Below are positions 43,609 to 52,592 of a DNA stretch of 64,000 nt, one piece after another. Both the position numbers and the translations under genes were made by a program. Origin of the DNA: JACNIZ01 sp964344765 (GTDB taxonomy: Bacteria; Planctomycetota; UBA1135); the NCBI GenBank assembly GCA_964344765.1, contig CAYFOM010000007.1, positions 1 to 64,000 of the forward strand, read 5' to 3'. Below the pieces are notes generated by a model. That model saw only the letters and a program-made list of their open reading frames with translations, was not told where the DNA came from and ran no database searches. How positions within the stretch are numbered: position 1 is the first letter of the stretch; every line of letters begins with the position of its first letter.

Positions 43609-44469
43609 ATGTCTGAACAGTTGAAAGTAGCAGTCATCGGTGCCGGCACCATGGGCAACGGCATCGTGCAGGTTTTTGCCGACTTCGGCCATCAAGTAAC
43701 GATGGTGGATGTCAGCGAAGAAGCACTGGAGCGCGGCGTAGCGGCGATTTCTAAGTCGCTGGCGCGTTTCGTCAAGAAGGAGAAGAAGACCCAAGAAGAG
43801 GTCGATCAAATCCTCGCTCGCATTTCCACTTCCACCGATTTGGAAGGCGCGGTCGCTGAAATCGACTTGGCGGTCGAAGCGGTGTTTGAAAACGAAGAGG
43901 TCAAGCAGGATCTGTTCCGTCGCATGGACGGCGCGGCTCCGGCCGACGCGATTTTGGCGTCCAACACCTCGTCGATTTCGATTACGCGCATCGCCAACGC
44001 AACCAACCGACCGGACAAGGTCATCGGCATGCACTTTATGAACCCGGTCCCGCTGATGAAGCTGGTCGAGATCATCAAAGGCGAGCGCACCAGCGACGAA
44101 ACCGTTGCCAAGACCATCGCTTGGTCCGAAGCACTGGGCAAGGTTGTGGGTTTGGCCGACGACTATCCCGGCTTCATCGCCAACCGCATTTTGATGCCGA
44201 TGATTAACGAATCGGCGTTCGCCCTGATGGAAGGCGTCGGCACGCGCGAGGCGATCGATACGGTGATGAAGTTTGGTTGCAACTTCCCGATGGGACCGCT
44301 GACTCTGGCCGACTTCATCGGCTTGGATATCTGCGTGAACATCCTCGACGTGCTGCACGAAGGCTTGGGCGATCCCAAGTACCGCTGCTGCCCGTTGCTG
44401 CGTCGCATGGTGGAAGCCGGCAAGTTGGGCGTCAAGAGCGGCCAAGGCTTCTACGAGTACAACAAGTAA
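43609..44469 (+). CDS. hbd: 3-hydroxybutyryl-CoA dehydrogenase
   Basis: A 286-residue NAD(P)-dependent dehydrogenase. The Rossmann motif GAGTMGNGIVQVFADFGHQVTMVD, the catalytic SNTSSISITRIA and MHFMNPVPLMKLVEII, and the C-terminal FPMGPLTLADFIGLDICVNIL region are all present. It interconverts acetoacetyl-CoA and 3-hydroxybutyryl-CoA. It belongs with the upstream thiolase and downstream acyl-CoA dehydrogenases in short-chain acyl-CoA metabolism. A second, divergent paralogue is at 61943-62830. Confidence 0.94.
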   Translation: MSEQLKVAVIGAGTMGNGIVQVFADFGHQVTMVDVSEEALERGVAAISKSLARFVKKEKKTQEEVDQILARISTSTDLEGAVAEIDLAVEAVFENEEVKQDLFRRMDGAAPADAILASNTSSISITRIANATNRPDKVIGMHFMNPVPLMKLVEIIKGERTSDETVAKTIAWSEALGKVVGLADDYPGFIANRILMPMINESAFALMEGVGTREAIDTVMKFGCNFPMGPLTLADFIGLDICVNILDVLHEGLGDPKYRCCPLLRRMVEAGKLGVKSGQGFYEYNK

Positions 44470-44552
44470 GCTGGAAAACCGAATAGGCCATGTACCTGGC
44501 TCCACCTAAAGGAGACCCATCCGGTATACCGATGAGGGGTCAAGGACTTCAC

Positions 44553-45362
44553 ATGCGTACCGCCGAAACCGCCTTGGAAATTGTCGAGAACGCGCTGTCT
44601 CGCACGCGATGGGAAGCATCGCTTTGTGCGGAAATTCGCAGTGCTTATCACGCGGCGGCAACGCATGGCCTGTTTAACCAGTTGACGAGCACCGACCGCC
44701 TTGCCGTGTTTATGAGCAAACACGTCTGGGCGGTCTGGGACTTCATGAGTCTGATCAAGTCGGTGCAGGCAGTGGTTGGGCCGCACTCGCTGCCGTGGAC
44801 GCCGCCGGTGGATCCGGGTTTGGCGCGTTTGATCAACGAGATCGTGCTGGAAGAAGAGAGCGGTTTCCGCTTGGATGGCAAAATCGTTTCGCACTTCGAG
44901 TTTTACTTGCACGCAATGCGTCAGGGCGGTGCCGATACCCAACGCGTGGAAGGCTTTCTGGCTTCGCTGATCACCGGCACACCGGTCGACGCTTGCCTCG
45001 ATCAATATGCACCGCCTGCTGCGGCAAGATTTGTACGCCAAACCTTCGCCCTAGCCGACGGCACTCCAGGTGAGCGCGTCGCTGCATTTGTGTTTGGCCG
45101 CGGCAAATTGATTCCGGACATCTTCCCGATCCTGTCCGAGCACCTGCCGGGTGCAAATTTGGGCATCGACCTCGAGCCCTTCCGTCAGCACTTGGTGCGC
45201 CGCGTCGATCTCTCCGACGACGAGCGCGGTCCGGCGGTGCTGCAAATGCTCGAAACATGGGCGGCCGACGATCAAGCTGCCGGTTATGCCGCACTGCGAG
45301 CACTGAAGGCGCGAATCGATTTGTGGGATCACGCGCTGTCGGCAGTTTCAGGTGCTCCATAA
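44553..45362 (+). CDS. DUF3050 family protein (haem-oxygenase-like fold)
   Basis: A 269-residue helical protein matching DUF3050: LAVFMSKHVWAVWDFMSLIKSVQAVVG, PWTPPVDPGLARLINEIVLEEES, SHFEFYLHAM, and FVFGRGKLIPDIFPIL. The family is predicted to adopt a haem-oxygenase-like all-helical fold with a di-metal or haem site (conserved Glu/His such as VLEEES and SHFE). No activity has been firmly assigned to my knowledge. ATG 44553 is chosen because AAGGA lies 8 nt upstream; ATGs at 44490 and 44532 are alternatives. Its position between a dehydrogenase gene and acyl-CoA dehydrogenases is notable. Confidence 0.82.
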   Translation: MRTAETALEIVENALSRTRWEASLCAEIRSAYHAAATHGLFNQLTSTDRLAVFMSKHVWAVWDFMSLIKSVQAVVGPHSLPWTPPVDPGLARLINEIVLEEESGFRLDGKIVSHFEFYLHAMRQGGADTQRVEGFLASLITGTPVDACLDQYAPPAAARFVRQTFALADGTPGERVAAFVFGRGKLIPDIFPILSEHLPGANLGIDLEPFRQHLVRRVDLSDDERGPAVLQMLETWAADDQAAGYAALRALKARIDLWDHALSAVSGAP

Positions 45363-45493
45363 CGAGTCGGCGAAAGTTTTCCGAACTCGCGAAATCGGCG
45401 TTCTTTTGGCCGTCAAGCTGCCATTTCGGCTAGCCGCAGAGGTGCCGCTATGGGACAATCCAGGCCCAACCCCCCAGATTGGCCTGATTAGTC

Positions 45494-46630
45494 ATGGATT
45501 TTGCACTGACCGAGGAACTGGAAATGATCCGCGATTCGGCGCGTGAATACGCCGAACGGGTTCTGAAACCACAAGCCGCAGCAGCTGATGCCGCGGAAGA
45601 ATTTTCGATGGAAGCCTGGCGCGAGGCTGCCGAAGCCGGGTTCGCCGGTTTGACCGTGCCTGAGGAGTTCGGCGGTGCCGGCCTCGGCAACTTGCATGGC
45701 GCAGTCATGCTCGAAGAGGTCAACCGATGGGATCCTTCCATTGGCGTGACCTTGTCGGTGCACATGTCGCTGGCTTGCAACACCACCAATAAGTTCGGCA
45801 CCGACGCCGCCAAAGCCAAGTACCTGCCGCAATTGGCAAGTGGCGAAATGATCGGCGCGTATTGCCTGACCGAACCGCAAGCGGGTTCCGATGCTGCATC
45901 GGTGCGCTGCAAGGCGGAAAAAGTGGACGGCGGCTGGAAGATTTCCGGCACCAAGTCGTGGATCACCACCGGTGCTTATGCCGGTTTGTACGTGGTCTAC
46001 GCAGTCACCGATCCGGACGCCCCGCGCGGCCGCAACATGGGTGCCTTCCTCGTCGAGCGCGAGTGGGATGGCGTCGTTGTGGGCAAGAAGGAAGAGAAGC
46101 TTGGCCTGCGCGCCAGCTCGACCACCGAAATGATTTTTGAGGACGTCTTCGTTCCCGACGAAAACTTGCTGGGTGAACCCGGCCAAGGCTTCAAGATCGC
46201 CCTCGATACGCTCGACGGCGGACGCATCGGCATTGCCTCGCAGTCGCTGGGCATTCACCGCGCTTGCTTGGAAGAATCGATCCAATACTCCAAGGATCGC
46301 CAGCAGTTCGGTCGCTCCATTGGCGACTTCCAAGGCGTTGCTTGGAAGCTAGCCGACATGGCGACGTCGTTGGAAGCCAACCGCATGTTGGTGCACAAAG
46401 CAGCTTGGCTGCGCGACCTGGGTCAGCCATGCACCAAGGAGTGCTCAATGGCAAAGTTGGCCGCGTCGCGCTCGTGCAACACTGCAGCGCAAGACGCGGT
46501 GCAGATTCACGGCGGTGCCGGCTACACCAAAGAATTCCCGGTGGAGCGTCATTACCGCGACGCCCGCATCACCGAGATCTACGAAGGCGCGACCGATATT
46601 CAACGTCTCGTGATTTCCCGTCACCTGTAA
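45494..46630 (+). CDS. Acyl-CoA dehydrogenase (first)
   Basis: A 378-residue FAD-dependent acyl-CoA dehydrogenase of short-chain type. Visible are the N-terminal helices (LTEELEMIRDSAREYAERVL), AYCLTEPQAGSDAAS, KSWITTGAYAG, and C-terminal VQIHGGAGYTKEFPVERHYRDARITEIYEGATDIQ. The likely catalytic Glu is in IYEGATD. It oxidises acyl-CoA to enoyl-CoA, handing electrons to electron-transfer flavoprotein. No ETF gene was recognised in the window. A second dehydrogenase follows after 24 nt. Confidence 0.94.
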   Translation: MDFALTEELEMIRDSAREYAERVLKPQAAAADAAEEFSMEAWREAAEAGFAGLTVPEEFGGAGLGNLHGAVMLEEVNRWDPSIGVTLSVHMSLACNTTNKFGTDAAKAKYLPQLASGEMIGAYCLTEPQAGSDAASVRCKAEKVDGGWKISGTKSWITTGAYAGLYVVYAVTDPDAPRGRNMGAFLVEREWDGVVVGKKEEKLGLRASSTTEMIFEDVFVPDENLLGEPGQGFKIALDTLDGGRIGIASQSLGIHRACLEESIQYSKDRQQFGRSIGDFQGVAWKLADMATSLEANRMLVHKAAWLRDLGQPCTKECSMAKLAASRSCNTAAQDAVQIHGGAGYTKEFPVERHYRDARITEIYEGATDIQRLVISRHL

Positions 46631-46654
46631 GCCTCCCAGCCCAATCGCAAGACA

Positions 46655-47842
46655 ATGGATACGCTCACTGTGCAACCTACGAACTTCGATCTCACCGAAG
46701 AACAGGAAATGATCCGCGAAACGGTTCGCCGTTTTGCTTTGGAAGTCGTCGCGCCGGGTGCGCGGGAAGCCGACGAAAAGTGCCAGCTCAACGAGACTGC
46801 CTGGGAAGGCATGAAGGAGTTGGGTCTGACCGGAATCCCCTTTGAAGAGAAGTGGGGCGGTGCCGGCCTCGATCAACTTTCTTACACCATTGCGGTGGAA
46901 GAAGTATCGCGGGTTTGCGGCTCGACCGGCCTGACTTTGGCGGCACACACCTCGCTGGGTAGCTACCCGATTTACGCCTGGGGTTCCGAGTCGCTGAAAG
47001 AGCAGTACATGGCCGGTTTGTGCTCCGGTGAGTACATGGGTGCTTATGGATTGACCGAACCAAACGCCGGTTCCGATAGCGCAGGCACGCTAACCACTGC
47101 AGTTCGCGATGGCGATCACTTCATCCTCAACGGCCAGAAGTGTTTCATCACCAACGGCAGTTACGCCAAGCCTTTCATCGTTACTGCGCAAACCGATAAG
47201 TCGTTGGGTTCGCGTGGAATCGTTGCGCTGGTCGTCGACCGCGACACCGAAGGCTTCACCATTGAGAAGGGCGAAGAGAAGCTGGGCATGCGCGGTTCCG
47301 ACTGGACCAACTTGTTCTTCACCGATTGCAAGGTGCCGGTCGACAACTTGCTCGGCCCGCCCGACCAAGGCTTCGCCACTTTCATGAAGACGTTGGAAAG
47401 CGGACGCATTTCGATTGGCGCGTTGTCGTTGGGCATTGCTCAAGGCGCGTTGGATCAAGCGCTGCAATACGCGATGGAACGCGAGCAGTTCGGCAAGCCG
47501 TTGGTGGAGCAGCAAGCCGTTGCTTTTAAACTGGCCGATATGCAAACCGAGATCAACGCCGCTCGTCACTTGGTTTACCACTCGGCGCGTTTGAAGGATC
47601 AAGGCCAGCCGTTTGGTGCTGCTGCAGCGATGGGTAAGTACTACGCGTCGGAAGTCAGCGTCAAGGCTAGCTACGAAGCCATTCAAATCTTCGGCGGCAA
47701 CGGATACTCGCGCGAGTACCCGGTCGAGCGCATGTACCGCGATGCCAAGTTGAACACCATTGGCGAAGGTACTTCCGAAGTGCAGAAGATCATCGTGTCG
47801 CGCGACCTGCTGCGTCAGGCAGGTTACTCGCGCAAGAAGTAA
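46655..47842 (+). CDS. Acyl-CoA dehydrogenase (second)
   Basis: A 395-residue paralogue with the same architecture: LTEEQEMIRETVRRFALEVVAPG, AYGLTEPNAGSDSAG, KCFITNGSYAKPF, and IQIFGGNGYSREYPVERMYRDAKLNTIGEGTSEVQKIIVSR. The usual active-site Glu appears in GEGTSEVQ, a variant of the YEGTSEIQ type with Gly for Tyr just before it. Two dehydrogenases in tandem may differ in chain length or branching of substrate, or act on successive steps. The two are similar over most of their length. Confidence 0.94.
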   Translation: MDTLTVQPTNFDLTEEQEMIRETVRRFALEVVAPGAREADEKCQLNETAWEGMKELGLTGIPFEEKWGGAGLDQLSYTIAVEEVSRVCGSTGLTLAAHTSLGSYPIYAWGSESLKEQYMAGLCSGEYMGAYGLTEPNAGSDSAGTLTTAVRDGDHFILNGQKCFITNGSYAKPFIVTAQTDKSLGSRGIVALVVDRDTEGFTIEKGEEKLGMRGSDWTNLFFTDCKVPVDNLLGPPDQGFATFMKTLESGRISIGALSLGIAQGALDQALQYAMEREQFGKPLVEQQAVAFKLADMQTEINAARHLVYHSARLKDQGQPFGAAAAMGKYYASEVSVKASYEAIQIFGGNGYSREYPVERMYRDAKLNTIGEGTSEVQKIIVSRDLLRQAGYSRKK

Positions 47843-47863
47843 GCGCTCTGCTCGCCACTACGC

Positions 47864-48724
47864 ATGAGTGCTGCTGTACGCAAAGTTCAGGTGGGGCGGT
47901 TTCAAATCACCGCCCTACGCGACCGCGAGTTCGCCCTGGATGGGGGAGCGATGTTCGGCGTGGTGCCACGCGTGATGTGGCAAAAAATGACGCCGGTTTT
48001 TGACGACCACACCATCCCGTTAGCGACGACTCCGTTTCTGGTGGAATTCGATGACTACAAAATCATCGTCGAGCCGGGACTGGGGCCGCGCTGGTCGGAA
48101 AAACAGCAGAACATGTTTCGCATGGACGGCAGCGAAGGGCGTGATCTATTGGAATCCTTGGCTGCAACCGGGGTCAAGCCGGAGCAAATCACTCATTGCT
48201 TGATGTCGCATTGCCATTGGGATCACATCGGCGCCGTTTGTGGAGAAGATGGAAAACCAGTGTTCGTCAACGCCGAGCACTGGGCGCCGGCGATCGAGGC
48301 GCAGATTTGCTTAGATCCGGTGCACCTGCGCAAAGCAAGTTACCGCACTGAGGATTTACAGCCCATTGCCGACGCCGGATTGCTGCATACTTGTGAAGAA
48401 ACGCAAGAAATTCTTCCAGGTGTAAGCTTGCATCAACTTGGCGGCCATAGCGATGGTGCTTCCGTCATTCTTTTTGAAGACGCCGACAGCGGCGAAACCG
48501 CGTGTTTCTGGGGCGACATCGTTCCAACCCGCAATCACGTGCATTTGCCGTTCATCATGGCTTACGATATTCACGCTGAAGGCTCTTATCAGGCACGAAA
48601 GCAGTGGATTCCTCGGGCCGTGCAAGAAAATTGGACTTGCTTGCTTTATCACGATCCTGAAACTCCGATTGGAAGGTTTGTCGACGAAGGTCGTCGCTAT
48701 GGGTGGCAACCCCTTAAAAACTAA
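47864..48724 (+). CDS. MBL-fold metallo-hydrolase
   Basis: A 286-residue metallo-beta-lactamase-fold hydrolase. Zinc ligands are seen in MSHCHWDHIGAV (HxHxDH), LGGHSDGASVI and CFWGDIVPTRNHVHLP. It may be a thioesterase or hydrolase in the adjacent acyl-CoA pathway, since it follows the second dehydrogenase by 21 nt on the same strand, but sequence alone does not name a substrate. No signal peptide, so cytoplasmic. Confidence 0.9.
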   Translation: MSAAVRKVQVGRFQITALRDREFALDGGAMFGVVPRVMWQKMTPVFDDHTIPLATTPFLVEFDDYKIIVEPGLGPRWSEKQQNMFRMDGSEGRDLLESLAATGVKPEQITHCLMSHCHWDHIGAVCGEDGKPVFVNAEHWAPAIEAQICLDPVHLRKASYRTEDLQPIADAGLLHTCEETQEILPGVSLHQLGGHSDGASVILFEDADSGETACFWGDIVPTRNHVHLPFIMAYDIHAEGSYQARKQWIPRAVQENWTCLLYHDPETPIGRFVDEGRRYGWQPLKN

Positions 48725-49020
48725 GCGTTTATAGGGGATTGTTAGCCACGGGCGTTTGGGAACCGACTGACTGGTCTGGCCGATGACGGAGCAATCAAAA
48801 GAAGGTTTCCTATTATTCGGCACGACTTTTTTTCAAAAATGCGATTCAAACCATGAAAACCCCACTTTCGGGGTAAGATTTTCAGTGGATTCAGTCGAAT
48901 AAATCCTGTCCCTTCGACTTGGATTCCGGGTCCTCTCTCCCTAAGGGCCTGACTCCGAAGCCATTTGTCCGAGCCCCGCACGTCGGCAGCTGGTTTCTCC
49001 CTCACCCAACTCCCACGGCT
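48725..49020 (+). other. Intergenic leader with small hairpin
   Basis: No gene seen in this 296-bp gap. A GC hairpin (ACCCC-ACTTTC-GGGGT at 48859-48874) is followed by TAAGAT at 48874-48879, a possible -10. If so, the next gene has a ~140-nt leader, unlike the short leaders elsewhere. T-rich stretches near 48828 are not preceded by a hairpin. Confidence 0.4.
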
Positions 49021-51762
49021 ATGACCGCACTCTTCTCACTGGTGCTTCTTCTTGCAACGTCAGGAAAAGCACTACATACACCCCATCCGGAAACATCCGA
49101 TTTGGCCATTGCACGAAATACTGCTGGCCAGGTCGAAATGGTGATTATCTCACGGAAGAACAGCAAGGTGATGTCGAGCTTCGACAACGGATTCACCTGG
49201 CATCCCGTCGCCGGCGACGGCCTTGGTAAGAGCGAAGCTCACCGAATTACCTATTACGAAGTTCCCGCCACTGGCGAGAAGCGCTTCATTATTGGTGCCG
49301 ACGAAGGCATTTGGATGTACAAGCCGGATTTCGGCACCGTCCACAAGCTGATGAATGGCTTGGATCCGGCGGATTTGTACATCACCGACCTCGCTTCGCC
49401 GAACCCCGGCCAAGACGGTCCAGTGGTCGCGCTGACTGAAAACGGCAAGATCTACTTTCTTGACGAAAGCACCGATACTTGGAACTTGAAAGCCGACACC
49501 GGCTCAGTTGACCAAAACTCGGTGTGCGCCATGGTGCCCAACTATCAGCGCGGCACCGGCAATGCTGCCGACCACACGGTGATGGCAGCGATTCGTAACG
49601 TCACCGTATCGACGACGGACGAAGGAGCGACCTGGGCAACGCATCCACAATTCGACACGCCGGCAGCGGATATTTATGAGTTCCGCGTGTCGTCGATCGC
49701 TTTTGATCAGAACTACCAAAGCACCGGTTTGATCTTGCTGGGGCGCGGTCGCCGTGAAATCACTAGCCCGTTTGATAGTGAAGGCGAGCTTTATCGCTCC
49801 ACCGATTACGGTGTTTCCTTCACTAACGTTCAGCCGACCGGCACTCCGTTGGTCAGCTCCGGCATTTACGCGCTGCTCGCCGCCGGTACCGGACCGGATG
49901 CTCAGCAGCACTACTACGCCAGCGTTTACCGCTATCCCTCGCACGAGGATTTCGACGCCGGCTTGGATGTCATCGGCGTTTTGCATAGCACCGACGGTGG
50001 TGTGACTTGGACCGATCATGGCAGCTACCAGGATTTCATTCAGGAGAACTCCGGTAACGAACGCACTGCGGTGATTAAGCCTTACCGTCGTATGTTGAGT
50101 TTCTGCCCGTCGGTGGACTTCGATACCGATGGGTCGCTTTGGTACGCACGTGCCGAAGGCCTTTACATGAGTAAAGACCTGGGCGCGCATTGGGAAAAGC
50201 GCCGCTTCCGTCCGGCTCAGCAGATCCGTGGCATCTCCTCGGGTTTGAACCACTTGGGTGAAGTGGTGACCCATGGCTCGACTTACGGTTCGGGCTTGTT
50301 CCGCTACAACATGACCACCGGCCAGACCGACACCTTGCTCGGTGAAGGCCTGATTTACTACGGCTGCTTGACTGCCTCTCCGCGACAGGACGAAGACGGT
50401 TTGATCATGGCAGGCGGCCAACGCGACCTCGGCATTTTGTTGGAAGAACCGATGCCGGCGTTTGCCCGCGGTTGGTATCACGTCAACGCCATTCGTGAAG
50501 CGTTGGACGGCAACACTGGTTATGTGCGCACCGTCGCTTTGTCGCGTGACTTTGCCGGTCCGGGCACTACTGGTGGCAACCAGGTCTTTGCATGGAGTTC
50601 GCGTTACGAAGATTCGCCGCTGGGTGAATCGCGGATGACTTTGGATGGCCTGACCAACGTGCACATGCTGAATGGTGTGTATGGTCAACCCGGTCAGCGC
50701 GCCCCGCACATGCACTCGATGGACATCGCGCCGACCTTTGATAAGGATTTGCTGCCGTTGGAGTTGGACTTGTTTGGCTGCTCCACTTCGCAGGAACAGG
50801 TTTACCGTTTGTTGAACGTCGGCACCGTAGGTGCACCGGTCTTTGAATGGGACTTGCTTGACTTCAACTTGACCAGTCCGCCGGTGGTCGTCAAAGCCGA
50901 CCCGAACTTCTCGCGCCCGGGAAGTCCGAAGGTATGGGTGATTGCCGAGGATGGTTTGTATGAGTTGGTCGACCAGAGTGCGGATTGGTCGTCGTTCACC
51001 ATCAACACTTACCCCGGCATCGATGATTACTTGATCAAAGATGCGGTTTTGGGTCCGGACATGGACCTCAACCCGACGGTTTACGCTGTCACTTGGGGTG
51101 GTGGTGCATTCAAAATCGATCTCACTCAGCCATCGCCGGCTTGGGTTCCGATCGGCATGAATTACCCCGAATCGTGGGGTGATGTGATCTACTTGTCGCC
51201 GAACTTCGACACGGATCAAAAGGTGTTCGTCGGAGGTCAAGACGGCATGTTCATGTGCGAAGATTCGCCAAGCGCATCTTGGAGCAAGATTCCGCAGGAA
51301 GTGTTCTTGGATTGCTCGAACACCAGCTTCGAGTACTTCTCGCCTCAAGACCCGACTAACCCTGACCCGAGTCGTCAGTGGGGTTGGAACTTGCACCTGC
51401 GCGAAAAGCTGCCCGAGACGGTACTCGAAAAGGCCAACGTCTACGGCGACAGCATCATCTACGCGCTTTACCCGCAAGACTCGTTCAAGGTCACGTTGAA
51501 GCTGGAAAGCGGTGCCAACATCCACACGGTGGCCGGTCCCGACATGGGCGACGTGCAGGTCACGATGTGGGAGTACTTCCAAGGCAACCAAGCGCAGCCG
51601 GTGTTCGACCAAACTTTCAGCTTGGATAACGTGCAGTTGGAAAACCGCGTACTCAACGTGCCGGTGACCCAATCCGGCGTTTACACCATTCGTCTGCAGA
51701 CGCTGGCGACGATGCCTCCGGGCAAGATCGTTGCCGTCGACGGTGTTTCCGCCGCGCAGTAA
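49021..51762 (+). CDS. Secreted BNR/Asp-box beta-propeller protein
   Basis: A 913-residue exported protein (signal MTALFSLVLLLATSGKALHT; ATG 49021 preferred over a frame extending to 48919). At least five Asp-box repeats are visible: SSFDNGFTWHP, STTDEGATWATH, RSTDYGVSFTNV, HSTDGGVTWTDH and SKDLGAHWEKR. These predict sortilin/sialidase-like propellers. No sialidase active-site arginine triad was obvious, so a binding or structural role is more likely than glycosidase. The C-terminal 150 residues form a separate beta domain (KVTLKLESGANIHTVAG). It is a single gene, convergent with a permease. Confidence 0.8.
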   Translation: MTALFSLVLLLATSGKALHTPHPETSDLAIARNTAGQVEMVIISRKNSKVMSSFDNGFTWHPVAGDGLGKSEAHRITYYEVPATGEKRFIIGADEGIWMYKPDFGTVHKLMNGLDPADLYITDLASPNPGQDGPVVALTENGKIYFLDESTDTWNLKADTGSVDQNSVCAMVPNYQRGTGNAADHTVMAAIRNVTVSTTDEGATWATHPQFDTPAADIYEFRVSSIAFDQNYQSTGLILLGRGRREITSPFDSEGELYRSTDYGVSFTNVQPTGTPLVSSGIYALLAAGTGPDAQQHYYASVYRYPSHEDFDAGLDVIGVLHSTDGGVTWTDHGSYQDFIQENSGNERTAVIKPYRRMLSFCPSVDFDTDGSLWYARAEGLYMSKDLGAHWEKRRFRPAQQIRGISSGLNHLGEVVTHGSTYGSGLFRYNMTTGQTDTLLGEGLIYYGCLTASPRQDEDGLIMAGGQRDLGILLEEPMPAFARGWYHVNAIREALDGNTGYVRTVALSRDFAGPGTTGGNQVFAWSSRYEDSPLGESRMTLDGLTNVHMLNGVYGQPGQRAPHMHSMDIAPTFDKDLLPLELDLFGCSTSQEQVYRLLNVGTVGAPVFEWDLLDFNLTSPPVVVKADPNFSRPGSPKVWVIAEDGLYELVDQSADWSSFTINTYPGIDDYLIKDAVLGPDMDLNPTVYAVTWGGGAFKIDLTQPSPAWVPIGMNYPESWGDVIYLSPNFDTDQKVFVGGQDGMFMCEDSPSASWSKIPQEVFLDCSNTSFEYFSPQDPTNPDPSRQWGWNLHLREKLPETVLEKANVYGDSIIYALYPQDSFKVTLKLESGANIHTVAGPDMGDVQVTMWEYFQGNQAQPVFDQTFSLDNVQLENRVLNVPVTQSGVYTIRLQTLATMPPGKIVAVDGVSAAQ

Positions 51763-51797
51763 TCAACAGGCCGCGGATGGAACGATTCCGCGGCTGT

Positions 51798-52592
51798 TTA
51801 ATGCTCGCGCGAAGCGCTGAGCCGGTGAACGCATAAGCTGATCCCGGCCAAAGCAATCGTTGCCGACGCCAATCTCCAGCCGAATCCTTGGCCGAGGTCG
51901 TTCCAAGTCCAGGCGTCGGCAATCATGCGACCCCACGAGGGTTGATCAACGATGCCGATGCCGAGGAACGACAGCATGGCTTCGGTGTGGATCGCCCAGA
52001 TGAAGGCGAGGCTGAACTGTACGCGCATCAACGGTCGCAGGTGCGGCAACAGATGGCGGGTCAAGATCGCGCGCGCCGGTGTACCGCCAGCTTCGGCGGC
52101 CAGTGTGAAATCGGCGCTGCGTAACCGTCTGGTTTCGGCACGAACCAGCCGATAAACGCCGACCCAACTGGCCAGAGCAAATGCCACAATTACCGTGCTC
52201 ATGCCCTTGTCCATCACGCTTGCGATGGCGATGACCAACAAAGTGCCGGGAATCGCCACGATGGTGCTGCTCAGCCACAACACCAAGCGATCCACCCAAC
52301 CGCCGAACCAACCGCTTAGCAAACCCATAATCGAACCAAGGACGACGGCACCGCCGGCCGCCAGTACGCCAACCGCCAACGCGATGCGCGTGCCCTGGAT
52401 GAGTTGGTCGAGCAGATCCCGTCCAAGGTGATCGCTGCCCAACCACGCCGAGCCTTCCGGACCGGCCATTTCTTTGCCGGAGTGCTGCACCATCCATTCG
52501 CCGCCGAGTAGTCCGATTTGGCAAGCAGCGCCGACGATTAAGTAGGCAAGGAGCAGCGTGCGCCACTTGGTGCGGGGATCGCGGTTAGCCAT
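51798..52592 (-). CDS. Peptide/nickel ABC transporter permease (DppC/OppC type)
   Basis: A 264-residue permease with six hydrophobic helices. The N-terminal signature HPLGSDHLGRD-like block appears as WLGSDHLGRDLLDQLIQGTRIAL. The EAA loop is seen in TLAAEAGGTPARAILTRHLLPHLRPLM. It is the second channel subunit of a dipeptide/oligopeptide importer and overlaps the first permease by 8 bp. The ATPase subunits (DppD/DppF) are not in the window, so they must lie elsewhere or be borrowed. Confidence 0.9.
   Translation of the reverse strand: MANRDPRTKWRTLLLAYLIVGAACQIGLLGGEWMVQHSGKEMAGPEGSAWLGSDHLGRDLLDQLIQGTRIALAVGVLAAGGAVVLGSIMGLLSGWFGGWVDRLVLWLSSTIVAIPGTLLVIAIASVMDKGMSTVIVAFALASWVGVYRLVRAETRRLRSADFTLAAEAGGTPARAILTRHLLPHLRPLMRVQFSLAFIWAIHTEAMLSFLGIGIVDQPSWGRMIADAWTWNDLGQGFGWRLASATIALAGISLCVHRLSASREH

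Noticed and set aside
49021..51762. Sialidase identity for the BNR-repeat protein
   Set aside because: Asp-boxes are present, but the arginine triad and catalytic Tyr/Glu context of sialidases were not found.
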